Origin: Baylisascaris procyonis
Taxonomy: Eukaryota > Nematoda > Chromadorea > Rhabditida > Ascarididae
NCBI GenBank assembly: GCA_037389465.1
Contig: JAZARR010000234.1
Location: forward strand, 124,001 to 188,000
Direction of reading: 5' to 3'
Length of the DNA stretch: 64,000 nt
Shown: positions 11,101 through 24,311 of the stretch, piece after piece
Layout of the letters: the number at the start of each line of letters is the position of its first letter
Position numbering within the stretch: the first letter of the stretch is position 1
Program-made: the position numbers and the translations under genes
Notes under the pieces: generated by a model
Databases searched by the model: none
What the model was told of the DNA's origin: nothing
Seen by the model: only the letters and a program-made list of their open reading frames with translations

Positions 11101-13517
11101 CGACGTTTAGGGGGGGGAAGGGTGGTGATGGAAATATTTGCCTTCCGTGCTAAAATGGACACAGGTTGCATACTCACTGCGTCAAAAAGTGACTGCTCAG
11201 ATCTGATGAAAGCATATTTTAGAGGGATAACGATAAGGCAATTTGAAGTGTTAAACCATATGTGATGTGATTGTGATTTTTATGTGTTTTTCATCAGATT
11301 TGATGTTGTGGGTATTTGTTCGTGTGGTAAATTTTGAGAAGGAAGCGGGCAATAAAGCATTTTTATAAAGGTATGATGTTATTTATTCACTTAATGAAGT
11401 ATCGTTGATCCGAGCCCAAGTTTACTTCAATCGGAGTTTAACGCATGACCATACGAGAACAGGTTGAGCCCGGTCTTTGTTGGGTAGCTGCATTTTGCTC
11501 ATCTGGATCCTGCGCCGGGTTGAACGGCATTGTCTGTAATCGTGAGCAAAGTGCGGTCGCGTTTCTATTCATAGCGTAACGACATCCACTCACCCTTTCA
11601 GCTGTTCAAGCTGCAATTTTGTGATTGTGCTTAGTTGCAAGAACATACGCATGGATTAGTGAATTCCGTATTTTCTGGAAATGTGTAGAAAGCATACACT
11701 ATTGCTGCAAGATTTCATTTGATCGTTAGTGGAAACAGGACTCGTGTTCAGTAGAGGGGAGAATTGGATGATGTTTATTTAGTAATCAGAGGCAAAGGAA
11801 TCCAAATGAGGGGGAAGGGTTCGGCAAAGTTTGTTATGTACGGCTGCAAGTACATAGGCTGCAAGGCTAGGAGGTGAAATTTGAGCACGGTTTTATGCAA
11901 AGCAGAATAAATTATAGATAAGCAGTGAGTCGAGATATGACTTTTTGCTTGTGATAACTACGCAACATCAAATGTTTGGCACCTTTTATCACCTTGGCGT
12001 GCTTGTTCAGCATGAGCGCTCTAGTTGGTGCGGTTGGACCGGACCCCGATCGGGGCTGGTATCAGCTTTGACCTAGAGTTATTGGCATTGGTGTTTCATA
12101 GGTGGGTCTACTGAGGCTATTTGAATTAAAGCACATAAATCGTAATTTTATTATATTATTATTTATTATTGTTGTAAAAGATATTTTATCGTTATTTTAT
12201 TGTTGCTAGCTTCGTGTGGTATAAAGTGTGGTGCCCATGCATGCACGAATTCATTCGGTCTTTCTCCGGACTGTGTCATTTCATTTCTGTTAATTGTACT
12301 TAGCAATGGGTATATATGACTTTTTTGAGAGTTCTATAGTCACCGATGCATCCCTAAGCTCAGTTGCGACTCCTGAATCGAGCGATTTTAATTGCGGATA
12401 AGACCTAGTCTGTAGAGGGTGGGGGATTTTACGGCCCACCTACGTGGTCCTGTGGCCCTGGGCCACGCAAAAGGGCCGTAGATTCCCCGACCCCAACCTA
12501 TGGGTGTTTATGAGAGGAGGGCAACACGTTCAACTTATGAGCAGGTTTTTAATGTGTCGGGGTCGGTGCTTTTGCCATATTTTGCAATGCGAAACCACGT
12601 TATGAAAACAGTAAAGTTGCTGCAGAGACTGTGAGATGGGCACCTGTTATTCTTAGGGGCAGGGAAGGAGAAAAAGTCTGCAAAAGGGACCGGTTGTATT
12701 CTGATTGACAGACGTCATGTTGACGTTAGTACCGACAGTTGCACCGTGTGTTTATTTGCATGTCTTTGGTGCCGAATTATGAGGAGATTGTCTCATTAAG
12801 GGATTTCGAAAATTTGTTTATGATGACAGGTGGGCGTTGCATCCGCTTATTATAGCCAAACGATCTTTTGCTCGCGAAGGAAAAGTCGATTGCAACGACC
12901 TCTTGGACCTGTGTATATACTAACGTCAAATATGAGCATGATGTGTGTATATGACTGTGCTAGGATGGATGTATCGTGATATACTTACGACGCACGAATA
13001 AGATGTCCCTTCCATCTTTTCTAGGTGGTTTCGGGTAGGACAGACCCATTGGACTTCCATTGCCTTTGGAAAGTTGTCACGCACAAGACTAGCACCGATC
13101 ACGTTCACTCGTGTCGTTTTCAAATTGAAACCCTACTTTTTATGCATGTCTAGGTGAGGGCAGGGATCAAGCATGTGTTCTTGGCTAGGTTTCCCACCTT
13201 CCACCTCTCCGGTCGGGTATATCATGGATCAACTGCCTCACAGTCTGACTAGCACTGATTTATTTCACATTAGCGTGGTGGCAATCTTTGTGGAGAATAT
13301 TTCCTGTCATTTGTATACATCCTGGCAAGTTGGTCGGGACCAGGGGAGTGGTCGGACGTTTTTAGTATCGGTGAAATGAGATCACTCCTCTAACAGTTGG
13401 CTTAGTGTACCTCGAAGGTGTAACAGATGAGTGGTAGATGGTATAATTAATGGGTTTGTATGTGATGGTTGCTTTTAATAGCAGATTTGTTTTGAGAACA
13501 ACTCAGTGTACTTTGCG
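8121..13517. repeat. 5.4 kb tandem unit, copy 2 (5397 bp)
   Basis: Complete unit, nearly identical to its neighbours. Marker bases are C at 9266 and A at 10251. It has a 16-A run near 10063 and is the first unit in the window with GGGGGGGGAAGGG near 11110 in place of an uninterrupted G run. Confidence 0.97.
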
Positions 13518-16500
13518 GTGCTGAGGGAATTAACGTGACGGAAGCGAAGGAAGTCGGGAATTGTTTCTGTGAAGGTGTAACAGATGTGAAGCATGTGAAG
13601 CAAGTCGGGAATGCCGGAAGTATCATTTCTGATCAGTTTCACTATTTATTTGAGAGGCCGAAAATTTCTCTATTTCCGAAATGATGTCTGTGATGTCTGC
13701 ATGTTCGAAGATCATGCGCTACGCGCTGACTGTCATCTGAATATTTCTGAGGTACCGTTAGAAAGAGAAAAGGGGAGAAGATAGGATCAAGAAGACGATA
13801 GAAGATTCATCTGAAGTTTTTTTACATCCAGCAGAATAGAGTGTTAGCATCTAAAGACGTAAATAGTGGAGGAATTGTTGTGAATATTTATAGACTTTGT
13901 TTTATAAATATTTTTAATATTGTAGATGCTTGTATTTATGTAAATGTGAATATTCATAATATTGATCGAGGATAGGAGTATGCTTGTTTAGATCTGTGCA
14001 CGTAAATTTTCTCTGTTGCCTCATGAGGTCTAGAAAAAACTGACACTTGTTCAGTGATATGGGATTCGTACCTTGACCAAATGTGTTTTTCACCTTACCC
14101 CTCTACGTTTGAAAAGATATTCCACCATCAGAATTACGAAGAATGCTTTTCGCGTATACGTTGAAAGGAATGTCGGTCAGTTGGTGAATGTCGTATTGAC
14201 GATTTATCCCCTTTTGACGATTCGTAATCTGCATTATAAGGTACTTCATTTATTAACGTTACCGTTACTTTAGGCTATCATTGACGAATCCTCTCGAACG
14301 GCTGTCAGATGAGGATGTTTGTGCGCATCCGTTTTTAATGGATGCGATTGCCGTATCTACGATGAAGCGATGTCAGGCGAGAAAGGATTCGTCGAATTGG
14401 GCAATCCCCAGGTATTTATTTATTTCTTGTTTGCATGCCGGCGTGGACTTTTCATCGATAAATGATTAAAGAAAAACGCATTGGGATGAAGGTTGGAGTA
14501 ATACTTTATGAGAAATCCTTTTTGATGTTGTCTTGTTGTTTCGTTAATTATGAGAAAGTTTGAATACGTAATTGTGAAGTGGATATCAAATTCCCTGATG
14601 GGCCGTTTTTCCTTTCCTTTTTCTGTGACACATTCTTGGTCTCCTCCTATCCTTATCTCCCTTCTTCATTTCTCTTTCAAGCGCGGTGGTCAGTTTATTC
14701 ATCATAGTAAGGTTGAGGCTTCGTTGTTCGTTGTTCACTTGGCCGAAAGTCTTGTCCTGAATGTAACCGGGAATATTTATTGATAGCTGAAGAGGAATAG
14801 TAAATTTTGCAGATAACAGAGGTGCGTTTCAAGATGCAAACAGCGGAAACACCATCTTGCGACTATGGAGTACCGAAGTTAGTGAATTCCGTATTTGCTG
14901 GAAATGTGTTTAAAAGCATACGCTATAGCTGCAAGATTTCATTTGATCGTTAGTGGAAACAGGACTCGTGTTCAGTGGAGGGGAGAATTGGAAGATGTTT
15001 ATTTAGTAATCAGAGGCAAAGGAATCCAAATGAGCAGGGAGGATTCGGCAAAGTTTGTTATTTACGGACAAATAGGCTGCACGACTAGGAAGTAAAATTG
15101 TAACACAGTTTTATGCGAACCAGAACAAATTATAGATAAGCAGTAAGTCAAAACAACAAGTTATAGATAAGCAGTAAGGAAAATTGTTTATATGGAATTA
15201 GTTTTGAATGGAGTTTGGGGGAGGCTTCTGAGAGGGGAGGTATTGTAAATGTGACTAGAATGATTTTATAAGGGAATTGCGTGTTTTTGTGATTAATGGT
15301 AGAAACGAGACAGGAGTGGGTTGTAAAAATTTGGTGTTCAGCAGGAAAGCTGGATTCTTTTATTTTATGGAAGTGAGCTAAATTTTATTGGTTAGAAGAA
15401 TGAAGTTTTTTTGCAAGTGCCTAAAGGTTTGTGATAGTGAGAATTAAGAGAGTAAATTAAAAAAAAAAAAAAAACTAGGTCTAAAAGTCCCAACTGAAAT
15501 CGTGCAAATTTCCGAATATTAAAAAAACCACCAAGGGGGTTGCCGATATTTCCGTTCATTCTCCTATTGATCGTATTTTACAACTTTGATGCAGCACAGC
15601 GTTGCGGGTGCTCAATATGAACGCATATTTGAAAGTGTTCATTTCAATGGTATTTCATATTCTCGGAAATGTCTGTCTTCTTCCATTCAATGTATGCTTA
15701 CATTTTTGGCTCTTCTGCTCGGGTTGTACAGTGCTGTTTTTATTCGCTTTACATTCTTTTCATTCATCAAAATAGCGCTGCAAAGAGCAGTTTGCTCTCT
15801 TTTCACTTGTCTCTTTCCAAATATTTAATTATTTTATCGTTTATACTATTGTACTTGAATTTCACATAATCGAATGTATCGGAATTAAAAAAATATTGTT
15901 CGCATTGTTCGATGTCCATTTTTCTCGCATAAAATGCTTTTTTGTTGGGAATTTTTCTATGAGCAGAGGCTAGATTCGTGTGCGGCGCATTTCAGCAATA
16001 TTGTGGCCAAAACATATGAGGGCTGAGGGTGGCAGAAGGATTGTCACACTGTTTATAGGATTGGAACACAACATTGCAACAGTTTTCTGTCGAGATTTCT
16101 TGCATTATTATGGCCGATGTGTTTTTGGTTTTCGAGATATTCCTTACGAGAAGACCGTTCAATGTGGCGTAAGATGCGCAAAATTGGCCGGTGTTGGCCT
16201 TTCACTTTGGGTTAGCATTTGGAGTTAGTGAACCTGGCGATGCCATCTGCGTTCTTCCTTGAAACTCTTTGATAAAGAGGATAAATGCACAAAGGAACGC
16301 ATCATTTTCGGTCTACGTTATTTCGATAGGCATTCCGGATGATAATTTGTTATGTGTATTTTAAATCGTTCTTTGGGATAAAATCTCGTTGTGATTACTT
16401 TTATGTTACTGCGATTGCCTTTAATGTTTTGGCAAGGATTTGTTTTCTTATTTTTGGTTGTCGACCTGAAATTGTATGTGGGCTGTGTACTGGCTACGAC

Positions 16501-18912
16501 GTTTAGGGGGGGAAGGGTGGTGATGGAAATATTTGCCTTCCGTGCTAAAATGGACACAGGTTGCATACTCACTGCGTCAAAAAGTGACTGCTCAGATCTG
16601 ATGAAAGCATATTTTAGAGGGATAACGATAAGGCAATTTGAAGTGTTAAACCATATGTGATGTGATTGTGATTTTTATGTGTTTTTCATCAGATTTGATG
16701 TTGTGGGTATTTGTTCGTGTGGTAAATTTTGAGAAGGAAGCGGGCAATAAAGCATTTTTATAAAGGTATGATGTTATTTATTCACTTAATGAAGTATCGT
16801 TGATCCGAGCCCAAGTTTACTTCAATCGGAGTTTAACGCATGACCATACGAGAACAGGTTGAGCCCGGTCTTTGTTGGGTAGCTGCATTTTGCTCATCTG
16901 GATCCTGCGCCGGGTTGAACGGCATTGTCTGTAATCGTGAGCAAAGTGCGGTCGCGTTTCTATTCATAGCGTAACGACATCCACTCACCCTTTCAGCTGT
17001 TCAAGCTGCAATTTTGTGATTGTGCTTAGTTGCAAGAACATACGCATGGATTAGTGAATTCCGTATTTTCTGGAAATGTGTAGAAAGCATACACTATTGC
17101 TGCAAGATTTCATTTGATCGTTAGTGGAAACAGGACTCGTGTTCAGTAGAGGGGAGAATTGGATGATGTTTATTTAGTAATCAGAGGCAAAGGAATCCAA
17201 ATGAGGGGGAAGGGTTCGGCAAAGTTTGTTATGTACGGCTGCAAGTACATAGGCTGCAAGGCTAGGAGGTGAAATTTGAGCACGGTTTTATGCAAAGCAG
17301 AATAAATTATAGATAAGCAGTGAGTCGAGATATGACTTTTTGCTTGTGATAACTACGCAACATCAAATGTTTGGCACCTTTTATCACCTTGGCGTGCTTG
17401 TTCAGCATGAGCGCTCTAGTTGGTGCGGTTGGACCGGACCCCGATCGGGGCTGGTATCAGCTTTGACCTAGAGTTATTGGCATTGGTGTTTCATAGGTGG
17501 GTCTACTGAGGCTATTTGAATTAAAGCACATAAATCGTAATTTTATTATATTATTATTTATTATTGTTGTAAAAGATATTTTATCGTTATTTTATTGTTG
17601 CTAGCTTCGTGTGGTATAAAGTGTGGTGCCCATGCATGCACGAATTCATTCGGTCTTTCTCCGGACTGTGTCATTTCATTTCTGTTAATTGTACTTAGCA
17701 ATGGGTATATATGACTTTTTTGAGAGTTCTATAGTCACCGATGCATCCCTAAGCTCAGTTGCGACTCCTGAATCGAGCGATTTTAATTGCGGATAAGACC
17801 TAGTCTGTAGAGGGTGGGGGATTTTACGGCCCACCTACGTGGTCCTGTGGCCCTGGGCCACGCAAAAGGGCCGTAGATTCCCCGACCCCAACCTATGGGT
17901 GTTTATGAGAGGAGGGCAACACGTTCAACTTATGAGCAGGTTTTTAATGTGTCGGGGTCGGTGCTTTTGCCATATTTTGCAATGCGAAACCACGTTATGA
18001 AAACAGTAAAGTTGCTGCAGAGACTGTGAGATGGGCACCTGTTATTCTTAGGGGCAGGGAAGGAGAAAAAGTCTGCAAAAGGGACCGGTTGTATTCTGAT
18101 TGACAGACGTCATGTTGACGTTAGTACCGACAGTTGCACCGTGTGTTTATTTGCATGTCTTTGGTGCCGAATTATGAGGAGATTGTCTCATTAAGGGATT
18201 TCGAAAATTTGTTTATGATGACAGGTGGGCGTTGCATCCGCTTATTATAGCCAAACGATCTTTTGCTCGCGAAGGAAAAGTCGATTGCAACGACCTCTTG
18301 GACCTGTGTATATACTAACGTCAAATATGAGCATGATGTGTGTATATGACTGTGCTAGGATGGATGTATCGTGATATACTTACGACGCACGAATAAGATG
18401 TCCCTTCCATCTTTTCTAGGTGGTTTCGGGTAGGACAGACCCATTGGACTTCCATTGCCTTTGGAAAGTTGTCACGCACAAGACTAGCACCGATCACGTT
18501 CACTCGTGTCGTTTTCAAATTGAAACCCTACTTTTTATGCATGTCTAGGTGAGGGCAGGGATCAAGCATGTGTTCTTGGCTAGGTTTCCCACCTTCCACC
18601 TCTCCGGTCGGGTATATCATGGATCAACTGCCTCACAGTCTGACTAGCACTGATTTATTTCACATTAGCGTGGTGGCAATCTTTGTGGAGAATATTTCCT
18701 GTCATTTGTATACATCCTGGCAAGTTGGTCGGGACCAGGGGAGTGGTCGGACGTTTTTAGTATCGGTGAAATGAGATCACTCCTCTAACAGTTGGCTTAG
18801 TGTACCTCGAAGGTGTAACAGATGAGTGGTAGATGGTATAATTAATGGGTTTGTATGTGATGGTTGCTTTTAATAGCAGATTTGTTTTGAGAACAACTCA
18901 GTGTACTTTGCG
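13518..18912. repeat. 5.4 kb tandem unit, copy 3 (5395 bp)
   Basis: Complete unit. Marker bases are T at 14662 and A at 15647. It has one G fewer in the AAGGGGAGAAG tract near 13771. That deletion breaks the 63-codon frame that runs through this spot in the other units, which argues that the frame is not under constraint. Confidence 0.97.
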
Positions 18913-21900
18913 GTGCTGAGGGAATTAACGTGACGGAAGCGAAGGAAGTCGGGAATTGTTTCTGTGAAGGTGTAACAGATGTGAAGCATGTGAAGCAAGT
19001 CGGGAATGCCGGAAGTATCATTTCTGATCAGTTTCACTATTTATTTGAGAGGCCGAAAATTTCTCTATTTCCGAAATGATGTCTGTGATGTCTGCATGTT
19101 CGAAGATCATGCGCTACGCGCTGACTGTCATCTGAATATTTCTGAGGTACCGTTAGAAAGAGAAAAGGGGGAGAAGATAGGATCAAGAAGACGATAGAAG
19201 ATTCATCTGAAGTTTTTTTACATCCAGCAGAATAGAGTGTTAGCATCTAAAGACGTAAATAGTGGAGGAATTGTTGTGAATATTTATAGACTTTGTTTTA
19301 TAAATATTTTTAATATTGTAGATGCTTGTATTTATGTAAATGTGAATATTCATAATATTGATCGAGGATAGGAGTATGCTTGTTTAGATCTGTGCACGTA
19401 AATTTTCTCTGTTGCCTCATGAGGTCTAGAAAAAACTGACACTTGTTCAGTGATATGGGATTCGTACCTTGACCAAATGTGTTTTTCACCTTACCCCTCT
19501 ACGTTTGAAAAGATATTCCACCATCAGAATTACGAAGAATGCTTTTCGCGTATACGTTGAAAGGAATGTCGGTCAGTTGGTGAATGTCGTATTGACGATT
19601 TATCCCCTTTTGACGATTCGTAATCTGCATTATAAGGTACTTCATTTATTAACGTTACCGTTACTTTAGGCTATCATTGACGAATCCTCTCGAACGGCTG
19701 TCAGATGAGGATGTTTGTGCGCATCCGTTTTTAATGGATGCGATTGCCGTATCTACGATGAAGCGATGTCAGGCGAGAAAGGATTCGTCGAATTGGGCAA
19801 TCCCCAGGTATTTATTTATTTCTTGTTTGCATGCCGGCGTGGACTTTTCATCGATAAATGATTAAAGAAAAACGCATTGGGATGAAGGTTGGAGTAATAC
19901 TTTATGAGAAATCCTTTTTGATGTTGTCTTGTTGTTTCGTTAATTATGAGAAAGTTTGAATACGTAATTGTGAAGTGGATATCAAATTCCCTGATGGGCC
20001 GTTTTTCCTTTCCTTTTTCTGTGACACATTCTTGGTCTCCTCCTATCCTTATCTCCCCTCTTCATTTCTCTTTCAAGCGCGGTGGTCAGTTTATTCATCA
20101 TAGTAAGGTTGAGGCTTCGTTGTTCGTTGTTCACTTGGCCGAAAGTCTTGTCCTGAATGTAACCGGGAATATTTATTGATAGCTGAAGAGGAATAGTAAA
20201 TTTTGCAGATAACAGAGGTGCGTTTCAAGATGCAAACAGCGGAAACACCATCTTGCGACTATGGAGTACCGAAGTTAGTGAATTCCGTATTTGCTGGAAA
20301 TGTGTTTAAAAGCATACGCTATAGCTGCAAGATTTCATTTGATCGTTAGTGGAAACAGGACTCGTGTTCAGTGGAGGGGAGAATTGGAAGATGTTTATTT
20401 AGTAATCAGAGGCAAAGGAATCCAAATGAGCAGGGAGGATTCGGCAAAGTTTGTTATTTACGGACAAATAGGCTGCACGACTAGGAAGTAAAATTGTAAC
20501 ACAGTTTTATGCGAACCAGAACAAATTATAGATAAGCAGTAAGTCAAAACAACAAGTTATAGATAAGCAGTAAGGAAAATTGTTTATATGGAATTAGTTT
20601 TGAATGGAGTTTGGGGGAGGCTTCTGAGAGGGGAGGTATTGTAAATGTGACTAGAATGATTTTATAAGGGAATTGCGTGTTTTTGTGATTAATGGTAGAA
20701 ACGAGACAGGAGTGGGTTGTAAAAATTTGGTGTTCAGCAGGAAAGCTGGATTCTTTTATTTTATGGAAGTGAGCTAAATTTTATTGGTTAGAAGAATGAA
20801 GTTTTTTTGCAAGTGCCTAAAGGTTTGTGATAGTGAGAATTAAGAGAGTAAATTAAAAAAAAAAAAAAAAAACTAGGTCTAAAAGTCCCAACTGAAATCG
20901 TGCAAATTTCCGAATATTAAAAAAACCACCAAGGGGGTTGCCGATATTTCCGTTCATTCTCCTATTGATCGTATTTTACAACTTTGATGCAGCACAGCGT
21001 TGCGGGTGCTCAATATGAACGCATATTTGAAAGTGTTCATTTCAGTGGTATTTCATATTCTCGGAAATGTCTGTCTTCTTCCATTCAATGTATGCTTACA
21101 TTTTTGGCTCTTCTGCTCGGGTTGTACAGTGCTGTTTTTATTCGCTTTACATTCTTTTCATTCATCAAAATAGCGCTGCAAAGAGCAGTTTGCTCTCTTT
21201 TCACTTGTCTCTTTCCAAATATTTAATTATTTTATCGTTTATACTATTGTACTTGAATTTCACATAATCGAATGTATCGGAATTAAAAAAATATTGTTCG
21301 CATTGTTCGATGTCCATTTTTCTCGCATAAAATGCTTTTTTGTTGGGAATTTTTCTATGAGCAGAGGCTAGATTCGTGTGCGGCGCATTTCAGCAATATT
21401 GTGGCCAAAACATATGAGGGCTGAGGGTGGCAGAAGGATTGTCACACTGTTTATAGGATTGGAACACAACATTGCAACAGTTTTCTGTCGAGATTTCTTG
21501 CATTATTATGGCCGATGTGTTTTTGGTTTTCGAGATATTCCTTACGAGAAGACCGTTCAATGTGGCGTAAGATGCGCAAAATTGGCCGGTGTTGGCCTTT
21601 CACTTTGGGTTAGCATTTGGAGTTAGTGAACCTGGCGATGCCATCTGCGTTCTTCCTTGAAACTCTTTGATAAAGAGGATAAATGCACAAAGGAACGCAT
21701 CATTTTCGGTCTACGTTATTTCGATAGGCATTCCGGATGATAATTTGTTATGTGTATTTTAAATCGTTCTTTGGGATAAAATCTCGTTGTGATTACTTTT
21801 ATGTTACTGCGATTGCCTTTAATGTTTTGGCAAGGATTTGTTTTCTTATTTTTGGTTGTCGACCTGAAATTGTATGTGGGCTGTGTACTGGCTACGACGT

Positions 21901-24311
21901 TTAGGGGGGGGAAGGGTGGTGATGGAAATATTTGCCTTCCGTGCTAAAATGGACACAGGTTGCATACTCACTGCGTCAAAAAGTGACTGCTCAGATCTGA
22001 TGAAAGCATATTTTAGAGGGATAACGATAAGGCAATTTGAAGTGTTAAACCATATGTGATGTGATTGTGATTTTTATGTGTTTTTCATCAGATTTGATGT
22101 TGTGGGTATTTGTTCGTGTGGTAAATTTTGAGAAGGAAGCGGGCAATAAAGCATTTTTATAAAGGTATGATGTTATTTATTCACTTAATGAAGTATCGTT
22201 GATCCGAGCCCAAGTTTACTTCAATCGGAGTTTAACGCATGACCATACGAGAACAGGTTGAGCCCGGTCTTTGTTGGGTAGCTGCATTTTGCTCATCTGG
22301 ATCCTGCGCCGGGTTGAACGGCATTGTCTGTAATCGTGAGCAAAGTGCGGTCGCGTTTCTATTCATAGCGTAACGACATCCACTCACCCTTTCAGCTGTT
22401 CAAGCTGCAATTTTGTGATTGTGCTTAGTTGCAAGAACATACGCATGGATTAGTGAATTCCGTATTTTCTGGAAATGTGTAGAAAGCATACACTATTGCT
22501 GCAAGATTTCATTTGATCGTTAGTGGAAACAGGACTCGTGTTCAGTAGAGGGGAGAATTGGATGATGTTTATTTAGTAATCAGAGGCAAAGGAATCCAAA
22601 TGAGGGGGAAGGGTTCGGCAAAGTTTGTTATGTACGGCTGCAAGTACATAGGCTGCAAGGCTAGGAGGTGAAATTTGAGCACGGTTTTATGCAAAGCAGA
22701 ATAAATTATAGATAAGCAGTGAGTCGAGATATGACTTTTTGCTTGTGATAACTACGCAACATCAAATGTTTGGCACCTTTTATCACCTTGGCGTGCTTGT
22801 TCAGCATGAGCGCTCTAGTTGGTGCGGTTGGACCGGACCCCGATCGGGGCTGGTATCAGCTTTGACCTAGAGTTATTGGCATTGGTGTTTCATAGGTGGG
22901 TCTACTGAGGCTATTTGAATTAAAGCACATAAATCGTAATTTTATTATATTATTATTTATTATTGTTGTAAAAGATATTTTATCGTTATTTTATTGTTGC
23001 TAGCTTCGTGTGGTATAAAGTGTGGTGCCCATGCATGCACGAATTCATTCGGTCTTTCTCCGGACTGTGTCATTTCATTTCTGTTAATTGTACTTAGCAA
23101 TGGGTATATATGACTTTTTTGAGAGTTCTATAGTCACCGATGCATCCCTAAGCTCAGTTGCGACTCCTGAATCGAGCGATTTTAATTGCGGATAAGACCT
23201 AGTCTGTAGAGGGTGGGGGATTTTACGGCCCACCTACGTGGTCCTGTGGCCCTGGGCCACGCAAAAGGGCCGTAGATTCCCCGACCCCAACCTATGGGTG
23301 TTTATGAGAGGAGGGCAACACGTTCAACTTATGAGCAGGTTTTTAATGTGTCGGGGTCGGTGCTTTTGCCATATTTTGCAATGCGAAACCACGTTATGAA
23401 AACAGTAAAGTTGCTGCAGAGACTGTGAGATGGGCACCTGTTATTCTTAGGGGCAGGGAAGGAGAAAAAGTCTGCAAAAGGGACCGGTTGTATTCTGATT
23501 GACAGACGTCATGTTGACGTTAGTACCGACAGTTGCACCGTGTGTTTATTTGCATGTCTTTGGTGCCGAATTATGAGGAGATTGTCTCATTAAGGGATTT
23601 CGAAAATTTGTTTATGATGACAGGTGGGCGTTGCATCCGCTTATTATAGCCAAACGATCTTTTGCTCGCGAAGGAAAAGTCGATTGCAACGACCTCTTGG
23701 ACCTGTGTATATACTAACGTCAAATATGAGCATGATGTGTGTATATGACTGTGCTAGGATGGATGTATCGTGATATACTTACGACGCACGAATAAGATGT
23801 CCCTTCCATCTTTTCTAGGTGGTTTCGGGTAGGACAGACCCATTGGACTTCCATTGCCTTTGGAAAGTTGTCACGCACAAGACTAGCACCGATCACGTTC
23901 ACTCGTGTCGTTTTCAAATTGAAACCCTACTTTTTATGCATGTCTAGGTGAGGGCAGGGATCAAGCATGTGTTCTTGGCTAGGTTTCCCACCTTCCACCT
24001 CTCCGGTCGGGTATATCATGGATCAACTGCCTCACAGTCTGACTAGCACTGATTTATTTCACATTAGCGTGGTGGCAATCTTTGTGGAGAATATTTCCTG
24101 TCATTTGTATACATCCTGGCAAGTTGGTCGGGACCAGGGGAGTGGTCGGACGTTTTTAGTATCGGTGAAATGAGATCACTCCTCTAACAGTTGGCTTAGT
24201 GTACCTCGAAGGTGTAACAGATGAGTGGTAGATGGTATAATTAATGGGTTTGTATGTGATGGTTGCTTTTAATAGCAGATTTGTTTTGAGAACAACTCAG
24301 TGTACTTTGCG
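18913..24311. repeat. 5.4 kb tandem unit, copy 4 (5399 bp)
   Basis: Complete unit. Marker bases are C at 20058 and G at 21045, a combination different from copies 1, 2 and 3. The poly(A) run near 20855 is 18 A. Confidence 0.97.
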
